Notes under the pieces: model-generated | Databases searched by the model: none | What the model was told of the DNA's origin: nothing | What the model saw: the letters and a program-made list of their open reading frames with translations, nothing else | From: Clusia tigrina | Lineage: Eukaryota > Arthropoda > Insecta > Diptera > Clusiidae | Direction of reading: 5' to 3' | DNA: 64,000 bases | Assembly: GCA_920105625.2 (NCBI GenBank) | Contig: OV050030.1 | Location: 97,853,152 to 97,917,151 of the forward strand | Translations under genes and position numbers: made by a program | In this document: positions 44,418 through 54,316 of the stretch, one piece after another | Numbering within the stretch: position 1 is the stretch's first letter | Layout of the letters: each line of letters opens with the position of its first letter

Positions 44418-45042
44418 TTATAATACTTTCATGGATCTAGTCTCGCTTCTTCGCAACCGTTCCATTCCTCTTAGTTCTTGTAGAACCCTAGCGGTTAACT
44501 CTTGCACATTTTGCCAAGTCTGCCTTGATTGCAGCATGTGCGGCACTATGTTTTCTGGTGTTGCTCTGTCTCCTATTTGGTTCTCTAAAAACTTACGTTC
44601 TGTATCGAAGTTCGAACAGTAGAAGAATATATGCTCTGCATTTTCGTTACCACACCCACAAGAAGAACAGATTTCTCCGTCATCATGTCCATATTTGTAC
44701 AGATACTCTTTAAAACAGCCAAATTCACTCAAGAACTGCGTCATATAGAAATCAACATCTCCGTGTTTCAACCCAAGTTTGCACATTTTTGATGAGTCTG
44801 TACGTCCATCGTCCTTTGGTCGCTGTATCCCAGCATTCTTGCCATACATTCAAGCTCTTTTGCCTTTCTTCTTTTCGCTCTTCTGCCGTTAAACGCCTGC
44901 CGATTTTTTTGCTCTTGTCATATAATCTCTTAAGCTCAAGAGCCATTATGTCTGGTGGCGTTATGCTAGATATGACTCCAACAGCACCGTGAGACACTGT
45001 GCGAAATGCACTAGCAACTCTAATGGCACTTACTCTGAACAA
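44418..45042 (-). pseudogene. R1A ORF2 C-terminal domain
   Basis: Frames 44752-45042 (FRVSAIRVASAFRTVSHGAV; then a helix and QECWDTATKGRWTYRLI) and 44418-44849, with the zinc-type cluster CSSCGCGNENAEHIFFYC and FLSEFGCFKEYLYKYGHDD. They overlap in different frames, so one frameshift is near 44770-44840. Nearly identical to 57794-58418 in the right arm. Confidence 0.85.
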
Positions 45043-45049
45043 CGATTTT

Positions 45050-46670
45050 GCAATCTAGGCGTATGTTTTCTGCTTTAATGCTTGTCCCCATACAGGTGCC
45101 GCATACATTACTATGTATTGGGTAAATTTTGTCAGAAGTAACCTTATGCTTTGATTTGGGCCGCCTATATTGGCCATCGTTCGAGATAGGGCCGTGTTTA
45201 TTCGAGCAGCTTTTTGACAGACCTGCTCAATGTTTATTTTATAGATAAGTCTCGCGTATATCATCACGCCTCAGTATTTTAACGATGGCTGCATTTTGAT
45301 CCGTCTATATTTATTGTAATGGCTTCAATTTTTTTCCTGCTTGTAATTAAGATTGCTTCAGGTTTTTGGCCTTCAAGTTGGAGATTCGATGACGTTAGCC
45401 AGTTATTTTTTTTTTGTGATGTAGCTCTACACATGCTCTCAATTTGGCATAATTCTTTTGCCATTATTGTTACTGCAATATCATCCGCATAACCGATGAT
45501 TTGTACTTTTTTTTGGCATAGGTAGATGAAGGACTCCATCGTAAAGTACATTCCATAAGAGTAGGCCCAGTACGGAGCCTTACGGCACTCTACCAGTTAC
45601 TTGATGTCGCTTCACTCCGTCATCCGTATCATTCACCAACAGTCAGATAGCTTTTTATGATACGCATCAGGTACACCGGTGTTTTAAATGTCTCTAAATG
45701 TGCTCGAATTATGTGAGGCCAACATGCCGAGTTAAACACATTTTGAACATCGAAAGTTACCACAATACAGTAATCTTTGGTACCATGCATCCACCTGGTA
45801 CCTTCAATTGCTTTATCTGCTATTTCGGCAAGTCTTTTGATCGCATCTATAGTCGATCGCCTCCTGCGGAATCCGTATTGGTTGTCAGACAGGCCCTCTA
45901 GTTCTTCCTCAAGGTGTTGTTCCAAGCGATCGCAGATTAACCGCTCCAAGCTTTTGCCAATCAATCGTATCTATCATACAGAGTGGTCGATATGAGCTTG
46001 GTTCGCCCGATGGTTTGTTTGGTTTCGGCAGTAGAACCAGACGCTGCTTTTTCCAAGTGTTTGGGAAAACAACCTCTCGCAAACACCTTGTATACATCTC
46101 CGTGAAAGGTGCAATGTTGTGTTTGAGGGCAATCTTTGGGGCCCGGCTTGGAATACCATCCCATCCTGTCGCTTTGAAGTTACCAAACCATGCAGCATCC
46201 TCTATTACTTCTGTGTCAGTAATTGGTGGTGTATCTATAAACTCCGATTCATCAGATAACAAGTTCTCCTCTACTTGTGTTGGTTGTAGGGGAAAGAGGG
46301 TACCCACCACATTTGGTAGGAGTATGGGGCAGGTTGTTGCTCGTCCTTTGCCACCTCTAATCTTAGACATCACCACTTTATACGCTCCTCCCCATGGGGT
46401 TTCATCCGCTTTGTCGCAAAGTTCTTTGAAGCAGAAATATTTATTCGTTTTAATAGCCATTTTGAGCTCCTTACGTTTCCTTTTAAAAACTTCACGAACA
46501 TTTTCGTTTTCCACTGTACCTCTATTTCTTTGGAATTTTCGCCTTGCTTTCTGGCAGCTATTTCTCAGCTCTTCGATTTCGCTTTTCCACCAATATGCTG
46601 GTTTTCGTAAACAATTCCGTTTCTTCCTGATCATAGAAGCATCGCAGGCTTTGCTAATATGATCAACCAA
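45050..46670 (-). pseudogene. R1A reverse transcriptase
   Basis: Frames in order: 45909-46670 (linker to RT; GWDGIPSRAPKIALKH, then LVLLPKPNKPSGEPSSYRPL), 45629-45964 (motif A), 45279-45551 (IIGYADDIAVTIMAKEL, catalytic box intact) and 45055-45267 (YLGV-region and QYIVMYAAPVWG). Each change of frame marks a single lesion. The catalytic box survives; the reading frame does not. Confidence 0.87.
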
Positions 46671-47420
46671 AAACTTGTTTGTTCGATTGTATCATTTGAG
46701 CTGGTTATGTTTGTGTCCAGCATAAATTTGAACATCCATCCATGGTTCATCCATGGTTCATCCTTCGACCCTTTGGCCTGTGCCTTTTTCCCACGTACAC
46801 TTCTCGCTTTACTTTGCTTGTAGTTGCCAACAATAATCATTATGGCCAGATGGTCGCTATGTGTATAATAGTCGCTCACCTGCCCCTCCGTCATTCGTAC
46901 TAAGGCTCTGCTATGTCAATGATCGAGCCATAACCATTTTTTCAAAGGGATTCCTTCTCCCTGTATTCAGCAGCACAACGTCAAGTAAGGAAAACGCTTT
47001 GAGCAACGCATCTCCTCGTTGATTTGTACTTCTGCTTCCCCATGGCCCATGCAATGAAATCTCCGGCTATTATATTTGGTGTTGTTGTCATAGAATGTCT
47101 AACCATTCGTCGAGAATTTGTTCATATTCTATTTGTGTGAGACTTGGTGGCACGTAACAACTCTAGATATATGCTCTAGCGTAGTAAGATTTACATATGA
47201 ATGGCTTATCTTGCATGTTTTGTGACCGCAGGCCCATATTGGTACCTTGTTCGTTGTATCTGAAACCCACGATCCAGCATTTGAATTCTTATATTGCTCA
47301 CAGATTATCGCGAAATTTATTCTGTTTTCATACACCGTTTGCGTCAGAATTTCCTGTGCCGCTTCGCAATGGTTCAAATTTATTTGAATAAACTTAATTT
47401 TTGGCTGATTTCGCTGCAGC
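46631..47420 (-). pseudogene. R1A endonuclease
   Basis: 47129-47377 reads as the N-terminus (AQEILTQTVYENRINFAIICEQY). 46900-47100 is broken but contains a GDFIAW-like piece, and 46631-46894 has YYTHSDHLAIMIIV with the catalytic SDH motif. Heavily damaged between. Confidence 0.75.
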
Positions 47421-47499
47421 TAGGTAAATTGGGCATTTGCGGCTACCTATTTGATGATTTGGACCTTCCACTGTCTTTGCATGCAACGCAGAATGGTTT

Positions 47500-48575
47500 C
47501 TTATCACAATATTTTGCTTAGTGTCCTCGTTCTCCACACTTCATGCAACATTTACTCCTGTCTTGCGGGTTAGCACAGACAGAAAATTTTTTTTGAGAAT
47601 TAGCATTTCTCGGATTCTGCAAACAACCCAGCCAATTTTAATCTTTATGCATCTAATAATTTCCGAGCCTTTCGTACTGGAAGACTTATGACTGCTGTTT
47701 GTGTACCTGCATACGCCATTTTGATGCTTTTGATGGAGTTTTCATAGGAAAGGTTCAGCTCTTTAATTTGGGATCGAATAGCCTCGACTACATCATCCTT
47801 TGCTGTAATCTCGTCCAAGTCCCGGACTTCTACCACTAATTCCTGTTTGTACTTCCTGTTTGAACCCTCTTTAACTCTAACAAGATCTCTCCTTTAGCTG
47901 TATTCTCTGTTCGCGAGACATTGTCGCCAAGCTTGTGGAGGTTTCCATCTTTTTCACCGCTCTCAATATATCGCTATAGGACATGTCTCCAGATTTTGCA
48001 ATTATCAGGGCATCCGGTGGGGTGGGCTTGGCGTTTGTCTTCTTTTTCTTGTTCTTTTGCGCTTTGTACTTAACCGTTACCCAATTTTCGTCTCTTGGCG
48101 ATTCCTTCTTTACTGTTATAGTGGGACTCCTATCGCTTATTTCGCATTCCGAGATTACATCCTGCTTTCTCGTCGCTGCCTCATGGAAAGTCTTGCATTT
48201 CTTCGGCGGCGTTTTCCGACTCTTTTGAATGTAATCACGTGGCCTTTTTGGTGTTGCCTCTACAGCCACTTTAATCAGAGGAGAGCTTTTGCTGACTTTC
48301 TTAAGATTAGTATTCTCCTCCTTTGCGCGGGCATGTAGTTTCGAAATAGTGCTAAGGAGATCTCTCATGTTGTTATTTATTGATCGTTGAGGGAGACGCA
48401 TCAAGTTTATGAGCTTTTTTATATTTTCTTCTAGATCAGCCATATAATTTCGCTCCGTTTGTGTGGTTTTCAATGGTGGCGTCTTTTCCTGTTGTAAAGA
48501 GGGCGGCGACGACCTTGATCGTGCAGATCTTACCGCAGAAGACACCTTCTCTGGAGAGCGAGCCTTCTCTCCGCC
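47500..48575 (-). pseudogene. R1A ORF1 (gag-like)
   Basis: Read within the 47877-49163 frame from about residue 197 on: serine/proline-rich start, helix MADLEENIKKLINLMRLPQ, a basic KRPRDY...PPKKCK region and an acidic/basic tail. Frame 47645-47836 carries the next helix-strand segment, and 47510-47600 has C...C...H...C knuckle remnants. This is the usual order in R1 ORF1. Confidence 0.7.
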
Positions 48576-49163
48576 CTCGAAGTAGTCCGCAATAATTCGC
48601 TGCAAGTAGCACGGTGTATTGAAGTCACTCAGCGCCTGCAGTATTCGGTTCCAGCTCGCCGAATTGAACGCTTTTTTGACGTCAAGTGTTACCACTGCGC
48701 AGTATTTCTTGTCGCCACCTTTCCACCTTTCTCCACTCGTCGCATCACGTGCATTGTTCATTACCATCTGAATTGCGTGGACAGCCTGGCGGAATCCGAA
48801 TTGCCGCGGGGATAGGTCCCTAGGTCCCTCGAGCGATTCGTGCAGTCGCTGAACAATGATGCTCTCCAACACTTTACCCAGGGAGTCGAGCATACATAGT
48901 GGGCGATACGCGGATGGCTGGTCAGGCTGCTTTCCAGCTTTCAATAGCAGCACCAGTCTTTGCTGTTTCCAGAACTCAGGAAATATGCCTTCATTGAAGC
49001 ATGCGGTGTACATTCTCGCCAATGTGTCGGGATCCGCCCTTATGGCCGACTTCATCGCAACGTTGGGAATACCATCCAACCCAGGAGTCGTGCTGTCGGA
49101 CACTTTCCGAAGCGTCAACAGCACTTCGACCACCGTCACCACAGGGATGACTTCTGTTTCCAT
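47877..49163 (-). CDS. Chimeric 428-codon frame: R1B RT fused to R1A ORF1
   Basis: Residues 1-196 are RT of R1B: GLDGIPNVAMKSA, LVLLLKAGKQPDQPSAYRPL, ESLEGPRDLSPRQFGFRQ and motif A VTLDVKKAFNSASW. They stop in mid-fold after LQRIIADYFEGG, before the catalytic YADD. Without a stop, residues 197-428 continue as ORF1 of R1A (serine-rich, then coiled-coil and basic regions). The join is near 48,575. It makes the longest open frame of this region. It is probably an accident of insertion; translation is unproven. Confidence 0.8.
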   Translation of the reverse strand: METEVIPVVTVVEVLLTLRKVSDSTTPGLDGIPNVAMKSAIRADPDTLARMYTACFNEGIFPEFWKQQRLVLLLKAGKQPDQPSAYRPLCMLDSLGKVLESIIVQRLHESLEGPRDLSPRQFGFRQAVHAIQMVMNNARDATSGERWKGGDKKYCAVVTLDVKKAFNSASWNRILQALSDFNTPCYLQRIIADYFEGGEKARSPEKVSSAVRSARSRSSPPSLQQEKTPPLKTTQTERNYMADLEENIKKLINLMRLPQRSINNNMRDLLSTISKLHARAKEENTNLKKVSKSSPLIKVAVEATPKRPRDYIQKSRKTPPKKCKTFHEAATRKQDVISECEISDRSPTITVKKESPRDENWVTVKYKAQKNKKKKTNAKPTPPDALIIAKSGDMSYSDILRAVKKMETSTSLATMSREQRIQLKERSC

Positions 49164-50180
49164 GGGAGGGTGATAGTGGTGGACCCGTTCCCCTCTGTGG
49201 GGAAAAGAGTGTTGTTACCACGTTGGGCATGATCGCGGCAACGGTGGGTTGTGGTGCTGTCGGTCCAAATGCTCATCACCACCTTATACGCTTTACCCCA
49301 GGGATCGATAACCGCTCTATCCCTCAGTTTCTTGAGCTGCTGCCGGCAATCTTTGTAGGCGGCCCATAGTGGTTGCCATATAAGGTGGGACCGGGATCGT
49401 GCGCGCTGCGCCTTTCTGCGCGCACTCTCACAGCATCTTCTGAGCTCAGCATTTTCCTCAGTCCACCAGCAAACCGGCGTCCTTCTTGGCATGGCGGCGT
49501 CGCATGCAGCGCTTAGCCGGCGTCTAATGTCCTTAGCCATGTTTGTGGCTCCATCACCCGAGGTCTCTGCCTCACCCCACACCAGTTGAAATACTTCAGC
49601 ATCAAATGCATGTTGTCTCGAACCTTTCGTTTGTACTTTTATTACTCGGGACGGCTGCATGTTGTGCCTCAGCTCGATGACGATGGCTCTATGGTCGCTG
49701 TCAGTGTGGAAATCCCCAATGCTCCATGTGGCAGTGCGCGCGATCGAGTTGTGAGCGAAGCTAAAATCCACCGCAGACCGTTTCGCCCCTGCCTCAAATG
49801 TATGTTGCCCATTGTTTAGGAGTTCAACTTGCAACGTGGCAAGACACTTTATCAGCATTCTGCCCCTGCGGTTTGTGCTCCTGCTGCCCCATGTTGTTGA
49901 CCAAGCATTCAAGTCTCCGGCGATAAGTGCTGGAGTTTTATCTCTCGATTCTGCGACCAGTTTCGTCAGAATTCGTTCAAAAAGCGCTATGTCCATATTC
50001 TGCGGAGCTTAGCACGAGAAAAAATATATTCCGTCGAGCTTTATCCAAATGAAACCAGAGTTGGGTGCAATCTGTTTGTTTTGGGGCATCCTACCTCCGA
50101 GCGTCCCTAACGCCGCTTTGCTGCCCGCGTCCCGTATCTAGTGGAATCCTCTCACGTTGTGGTGTTGTTCGCTTATGATG
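48576..50180 (-). mobile_element. R1-like LINE R1B, truncated at both ends
   Basis: Minus strand: endonuclease from about 50,180 (LAIISEQHHNVRGFH) through frame 49136-49996, and RT first half (48576-49163). It stops at the R1A junction. At its 5' side it joins the RNase H of a LOA-like LINE in mid-protein. The protein differs from R1A in sequence, so the two are separate families and not a tandem duplication. Confidence 0.82.
49136..49996 (-). pseudogene. R1B endonuclease and linker
   Basis: 286 open codons: ALIAGDLNAWSTTWGSRSTN with the catalytic Asp/Asn, VDFSFAHNSIA, and HTDSDHRAIVIEL with the SDH motif. Then come the linker (CWWTEENAELRRCCESARRK) and DPWGKAYKVVMS, which leads into RT. All expected endonuclease residues downstream of the N-terminus look intact. 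A frameshift near 49,150 separates it from RT, and a stop (near 50,010) cuts it from its N-terminus. Confidence 0.85.
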
Positions 50181-51728
50181 GCAAGGTCGGACAGAATGCA
50201 AATATCAAGTCCAGGTATCTTCTTCTTCCTTAGCAAAGACAGTGCGGCTTCTATAGCCGCGACCTCTGCCTGAAATCACTGCAGTGGTCAGGCATCCTAA
50301 AGGACATGTAGATGTCCAAATCTTCTGAGAATACACCACCTCCCACCCTACTCTGTAGTTTGGATCCATCTGTGTAGATGTGAACCCATTCTACATGAGG
50401 GTGGATGCCATCCTTCCATTCGTCCCTGGAGGGAATGGAGATCTTGCACACACCATTGAAGGCGTACATTGGTGTGATGTAGTCGAAAGAGTCAGGAATA
50501 CCCTAAAAATGTCTTAAAATGGACGCATGACCTACATTCCTGGCATCCAATTGATGCGTAGATTTTAGCCTGATAGCTGAGTTTGCAGCCATTTTTTCGC
50601 CAAAAAGCCTAACAGGCAGCAGATTGAGCATAATGTCCAATGCTGCCGTTGGAGTCGTTCTAATGGCGTTACTTATGAATACCTCTGCCGTTCTTTGTAT
50701 CCTTGTTATCATCCTATTGTATGTGGACTTACTTAAGGCTGTCCACCAAGCAAGCACCCCATAGAAAAGGACTGGTCGTACCACAGCTGTATATATCCAA
50801 TAGGCTACCTTAGGCTGTAACCCCCATTTTTTGCCTATAACTCTCTTGCAAGGGCTACCTGAGCCTCCCTAATGCGCTCTATTATAATAGCCTTCCAGTA
50901 CAGCTTCCTATAGGATCACGCCCAGATATTTAGCCTCCTCGACAAGGTCAATATCTACACCCATTAGTTTTGGAGCAATAAATTGAGGAATTTTATACTT
51001 CCTAGTGAAGAGTACCAGCTTAGTCTTGGTCGGACTAACCCCCAACCTACAGTCAGTAGTCCATTTGAAGAGAATGTTCAGCATGTTTTGCATCAAGTCC
51101 CTCAAGGTAGATATGTATTTACCCGAGATACTAATAGCAACAACATCCGCATACACAACCACCTTGCACCCTTCCCTCTCCAGTCGAACAAGCAGCTGAT
51201 TTACCGCAAGATTCCAGAGTAGGGGTGAAAGAACTCCACCTTGAGGTGTGCCTCTGCACACGGACTTCTTGGCCGATGCCGCCCCAGCTGTGAACTGATT
51301 ATCCTGCTACTAAACATGCTTTCAATCCACCTGCTAATGGCGGGTTCCACCTCCAAGTCCCGCATCGCACTGATTATTGCGTCTGATTTGCTGTTGTTAA
51401 AAGCTCCCTCAATGTCCAGGAAAGCCACTAGGGAGAGCTCCTTGTTGTGCAGGGAACACTCAATACTAGAGACTAAGGAATGTAAAGCGGTCTCCATCGA
51501 TTTACCCTTGAAGTAGGCATGCTGAGAGACTGACAGCTTCTGTCAGTCTATAGTGAGCCTCAGATGAATGTCTAACAACCTTTCCAGGATTTTTAGGAGG
51601 ACAGACTAATAGGTCTTAAGTCCCCTGGAGCTGTGTGCGAACTTTTGCCGGCCTTGGGTATAAAAATTACCATCACATACTTCCATGAGTCTGGAATATG
51701 CCAGTGTGGAAAGCCAGCCGCTAAACGT
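50181..51728 (-). mobile_element. LOA-like LINE fragment (RT and RNase H)
   Basis: Minus strand. RT starts near 51,728 (HWHIPDSWKYVMVIFIPKAG), then 51201-51497 (VAFLDIEGAFNNSKSDAI, motif A) and 50908-51261 (RGTPQGGVLSPLLWNLAVNQ). The catalytic box reads YADVVAI where YADD is expected. 50503-50784 is the RT tail (VLFYGVLAWWTALSK), and 50251-50469 is RNase H (HIYTDGSKLQSRVGGGVF). RNase H is cut at ~50,181 at ILSD. The TPQGGVLSPLLW form and attached RNase H support LOA. Confidence 0.82.
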
Positions 51729-52622
51729 TTTTACCACTGAAACTATTTCGTCAATAGCATGCATTGCCCACATTAGCTTATATTGGGTTGTCAGTTTGTC
51801 GACTAGCTCTTTGACGAGCATTGGATTATTCATGTATGCGTACATATTGCATGATTCCATGGTAGAATAAATATTACGTACACAGAGAGCGTAGTCGATG
51901 AGTGCCTGCAGCTTATCTTTCAATGGCGCCGCCTTTCTAACTTTTTCTATCAAGCTCTCTACAATAAATTCTGGCCTGCCAAACCACATTTCCAGAGTCT
52001 GAATTTTTTCTGCTACCATCGCAGGCAACAGAAGTTTGGTTCGAACCATTTCACGGGCTTTGCCTTTTAAACACGCTTGCAATCTTATCAGGTTTTCGGC
52101 ATTTGAATAACCTGCGACATCTGTGCTGTTCTTAAAACAACTTATAAATAGAGGCCACTCCTCCGGGTCGCCATTAAAATGCGGTAACTCTTTTGGAATG
52201 GCTTGTCTTGCTGCTAATTGTGTTTGAGTTGGCGTGCATTGGCAAGAGAATTTATTACAATTTTCTGGCGAAATATCCTGTGATTGTGGTAATAGTTCGT
52301 ATTTTCGTTCTAAATAGCTCTGTTGGATTCGTCTTTCTTCATCTAACATATCCAGTTGTAATTCGACCTTTTTTGATTTTGAGGCATCATGCTCCGTTGA
52401 ATTGTTATCATGCAACATGTGTGGCGGAGCAACGTTTGTCAATGTTGCACTCTGCACTGCATTAATTTGATTCGACATGTATGAATACAATGTTGCTGGG
52501 CATGTTGAAAGGGGTGGCTGCATTGCTAAACTTGACGCTACTGCGCCGCACAGTGGGGGTGGCTTCATACATTTCTGGGAAAAAATTATAAGGAGTGCTC
52601 GTAGAGTGATAAAACTTGGCAC
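51606..52622 (-). CDS. Chimeric 338-codon frame: Transib end, BEL gag, LOA sequence
   Basis: The first ~25 residues come from the terminal sequence of the Transib transposon. The next ~270 are BEL/Pao gag, including a DUF1759-like core (KELPHFNGDPEEWPLFISCF, then a LIRLQACLKGKAREMV helix). The last ~40 are LOA LINE sequence read out of frame. It is open only by chance across two insertion borders, so it should not be taken as a host gene. Confidence 0.8.
   Translation of the reverse strand: MPSFITLRALLIIFSQKCMKPPPLCGAVASSLAMQPPLSTCPATLYSYMSNQINAVQSATLTNVAPPHMLHDNNSTEHDASKSKKVELQLDMLDEERRIQQSYLERKYELLPQSQDISPENCNKFSCQCTPTQTQLAARQAIPKELPHFNGDPEEWPLFISCFKNSTDVAGYSNAENLIRLQACLKGKAREMVRTKLLLPAMVAEKIQTLEMWFGRPEFIVESLIEKVRKAAPLKDKLQALIDYALCVRNIYSTMESCNMYAYMNNPMLVKELVDKLTTQYKLMWAMHAIDEIVSVVKTFSGWLSTLAYSRLMEVCDGNFYTQGRQKFAHSSRGLKTY
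51729..52543 (-). pseudogene. gag: BEL/Pao gag, part downstream of the Transib insertion
   Basis: Continues, in the same frame, the gag that starts at 56008. A Q-rich charged helix (ELQLDMLDEERRIQQSYLER) is followed by the DUF1759-type region characteristic of Pao gag (FNGDPEEWPLFISCFKNSTD; GKAREMVRTKLLLPAMVAEK; CNMYAYMNNPMLVKELVDKL). It is cut by the LOA fragment near 51,729. Its sequence differs from the BEL element at 13.6 kb, which is on the other strand. Confidence 0.87.
52544..52548 (+). repeat. Transib target-site duplication, left
   Basis: CGCCG, repeated exactly at 55636-55640. Transib elements make 5-bp, usually GC-rich, duplications. Confidence 0.92.
52549..52586 (+). repeat. Transib terminal sequence, 24-nt spacer end (3' of gene)
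   Basis: CACAGTG (52549-52555), a 24-nt spacer (52556-52579), then AAAAAATTA (52580-52588). The last part of the spacer, ATTTCTGGG, matches ATTTCGCGG at the other end. Confidence 0.85.
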
Positions 52623-52654
52623 CTAGCACTTAATTAACGTTATTAAGAAAAATA

Positions 52655-52870
52655 GAAATTTTCATTAAAATCGGCCACGCCCATCATATACCGCCCATAT
52701 AACTCAAAATGAATTTTTCATACAAAATTTTTTCTTTTGCTCCGAACATGTTGAAATTTAGCACAAACATTACAATTAACAAACTGAAAAAGTTGTGAAA
52801 GTTTCATTAAAATCGGCCACACCCATCATATACCGCCCATATAAAAACAAACGAATTTTTCATATAAATT
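52655..52870. repeat. Subterminal direct repeat in the Transib element
   Basis: Two ~73-bp units (52655-52728 and 52797-52870), 142 bp apart, share CATTAAAATCGGCCAC and CCCATCATATACCGCCCATA. They lie between the transposase stop and the element end, where transposase or host factors could bind. The CCACRCCC/ACCGCCC wording also occurs in the 1 kb repeat at 7.5 and 30.7 kb. Confidence 0.85.
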
Positions 52871-52889
52871 TAATTATTATTATGTATTA

Positions 52890-54311
52890 TTATTCTAACA
52901 TAGCCTTAACTTCGTCGCTTATATCACTATGCCTTTTGTGGATAAACGAAGGAGTCAAATGTGAGATCATGGGATCAGACGTTAGCATCATTCGGTGCAT
53001 AATATCTGTGTTTGTGGCAATTCGACTACATTTTCTGGAGTGTCTGAGGCGATATTTTTTATAGTCTTTGTTACGACTTTCCTGAGCCTCTTCGGATAGT
53101 AAGCCTACAGGAAAAATACAGTTTTCAATTATATCTTTCCAGTGAATGAGAATTTTGTGGAGTGTAGCTGGCATATTGTACCACTCGTACAGTGCAACAA
53201 ACTCTTTTGCCGTATCCAGACAAAAATCACCAAATTTTTTGGGATCCACTGCCTCGGTGATTGTTATTGCTTCGAGAATTATTGAAAACCTTTTGACTAT
53301 GCCTGCATCTAGACCCGTGATTTCGAAAATCAAAGCAGGATTACCAAAGAATCTGCGTGTCGTATTTCCTGAATTTGTCGCACCAGTGCCTTGCTTAACA
53401 GTATCAACCTGTATTCCAATTTTATCTTTAAGTTCACGGTTTATCAAACCTTTTCGGGCTTCTCTCATCGGACGAGTATTTAAGTCGACTCTCCCACGTT
53501 TAAATTCAATATTATAAGCTACATGCAAAAGACACTCCATCAGCTTAATACGCGCATGAAGAGGTGACATACCAAATTGCAGTGCTTGTTCATTTACGGG
53601 CATAGCTTGAACTTCTTGGATTTTATTCATCTTGAATGTTGTGGCTCCACAAATAAAACAAGAAGATGCTGCTGGTGTTTCTGTTACTGATTGTACTGTC
53701 TTGCCGTCAATCATTGTAAAATATAATTTATGTTTTACCTTAAAGTTACGATTATTTACTGTTAACTCAAATTGTTTTAGTTGCGATATCTCCTCATCGA
53801 CTCTTCTCTTTTCTTCTCTTATAACTTGAGGTGTCTCTTTAATGTATGCAAACTGTAGTGTTCTGCAATACTGTGTGGAAGAAGGTTTATTGTTGTTCCA
53901 TACTACTTTATTAATGTCATCACTTAATGATAATTTAAGTGGTACAACTGATGTCATATACAAATGGGAGTCAGAAATTTTATCATCTGAAAAGGCCTGT
54001 TGGTATTCGCTTTGACTAGATGCCCAATCACAGCCCCATTTACAGTACATTGTTAGATTTCCGCTTTCAGTTTTGTTTATTTCTTGTACTGACTTGGTCT
54101 CTAGGATTCTTTTAGCGGTATGGTCCAACAAATTTTGCAGAGGTACACTACCTGAACTTTCAGTAATAGAAATTCCTTGAGGATAACTGTTAGTTTTTTG
54201 GTTCGTGAGTTCTTTGTATGGTACAAGTATGTTATACCCTTCACTTTGTAACCAATGCATTAGATACTCGTATTTCTCTTTTGTAAGTTCAAGCTTTGTA
54301 AACATCCCCAA
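52890..54311 (-). CDS. Transib transposase, catalytic region (RAG1-core-like)
   Basis: 473 codons ending at a natural stop. What I read as the catalytic triad is present: Asp in KWGCDWASSQSEYQQ (about residue 113), Asp in FTMIDGKTV (about 203) and Glu in LSEEAQESRNKDYKKY (about 405). The zinc ligands that in RAG1 hold the insert domain are also visible: C-x2-C in CFICG (about 217-220) and H-x4-H in LHKILIHW (about 385). Motif order and spacing match Transib proteins as I know them. This would cut at the CACAGTG ends and insert into GC-rich 5-bp sites. The start at 54311 is not the true one; the frame is open further upstream to the frameshift. Identity is strong; activity of this copy is unlikely because of the shift. 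Confidence 0.92.
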   Translation of the reverse strand: MGMFTKLELTKEKYEYLMHWLQSEGYNILVPYKELTNQKTNSYPQGISITESSGSVPLQNLLDHTAKRILETKSVQEINKTESGNLTMYCKWGCDWASSQSEYQQAFSDDKISDSHLYMTSVVPLKLSLSDDINKVVWNNNKPSSTQYCRTLQFAYIKETPQVIREEKRRVDEEISQLKQFELTVNNRNFKVKHKLYFTMIDGKTVQSVTETPAASSCFICGATTFKMNKIQEVQAMPVNEQALQFGMSPLHARIKLMECLLHVAYNIEFKRGRVDLNTRPMREARKGLINRELKDKIGIQVDTVKQGTGATNSGNTTRRFFGNPALIFEITGLDAGIVKRFSIILEAITITEAVDPKKFGDFCLDTAKEFVALYEWYNMPATLHKILIHWKDIIENCIFPVGLLSEEAQESRNKDYKKYRLRHSRKCSRIATNTDIMHRMMLTSDPMISHLTPSFIHKRHSDISDEVKAMLE

Positions 54312-54316
54312 AGTTT

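Larger units (their letters stand above)
41483..45397 (+). repeat. Large inverted duplication, left arm (~3.9 kb)
   Basis: Reverse complement of 57439-61476. For positions between about 42,235 and 45,397 the paired coordinates sum to 102,836 with almost no deviation, so that stretch is essentially gap-free, and several encoded frames are identical or differ by one residue. Nearer the outer end there are indels: ~40 bp present only in the left arm near 42,000, and ~120 bp and ~30 bp present only in the right arm. The homology ends sharply at both borders. Confidence 0.95.
44390..48575 (-). mobile_element. R1-like LINE R1A, 5' truncated
   Basis: Minus strand: ORF1 (47520-48575), endonuclease (46650-47420), RT (45050-46670) and the C-terminal zinc-type domain (44418-45042). 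RT form (GLSDNQYGFRRRRSTIDAI, VTFDVQNVFNSACW) places it in the R1 group. The real R1 is specific for 28S rDNA, and no rDNA is seen here, so this is an R1-like relative or an ectopic copy. ORF2 is split by about six stops or shifts. Its 5' end abuts, and is read in frame with, RT of R1B. The 3' kilobase is duplicated in the right arm. Confidence 0.85.

Noticed and set aside
46015..46662. 215-codon plus-strand frame
   Set aside because: It is the reverse-strand shadow of the R1A RT frame, which has all the RT motifs.
44390..48575. R1 element as a sign of nearby 28S rDNA
   Set aside because: No rRNA sequence is visible on either side; both neighbours are other elements.
53146..53517. 123-codon plus-strand frame
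   Set aside because: Shadow of the Transib transposase.
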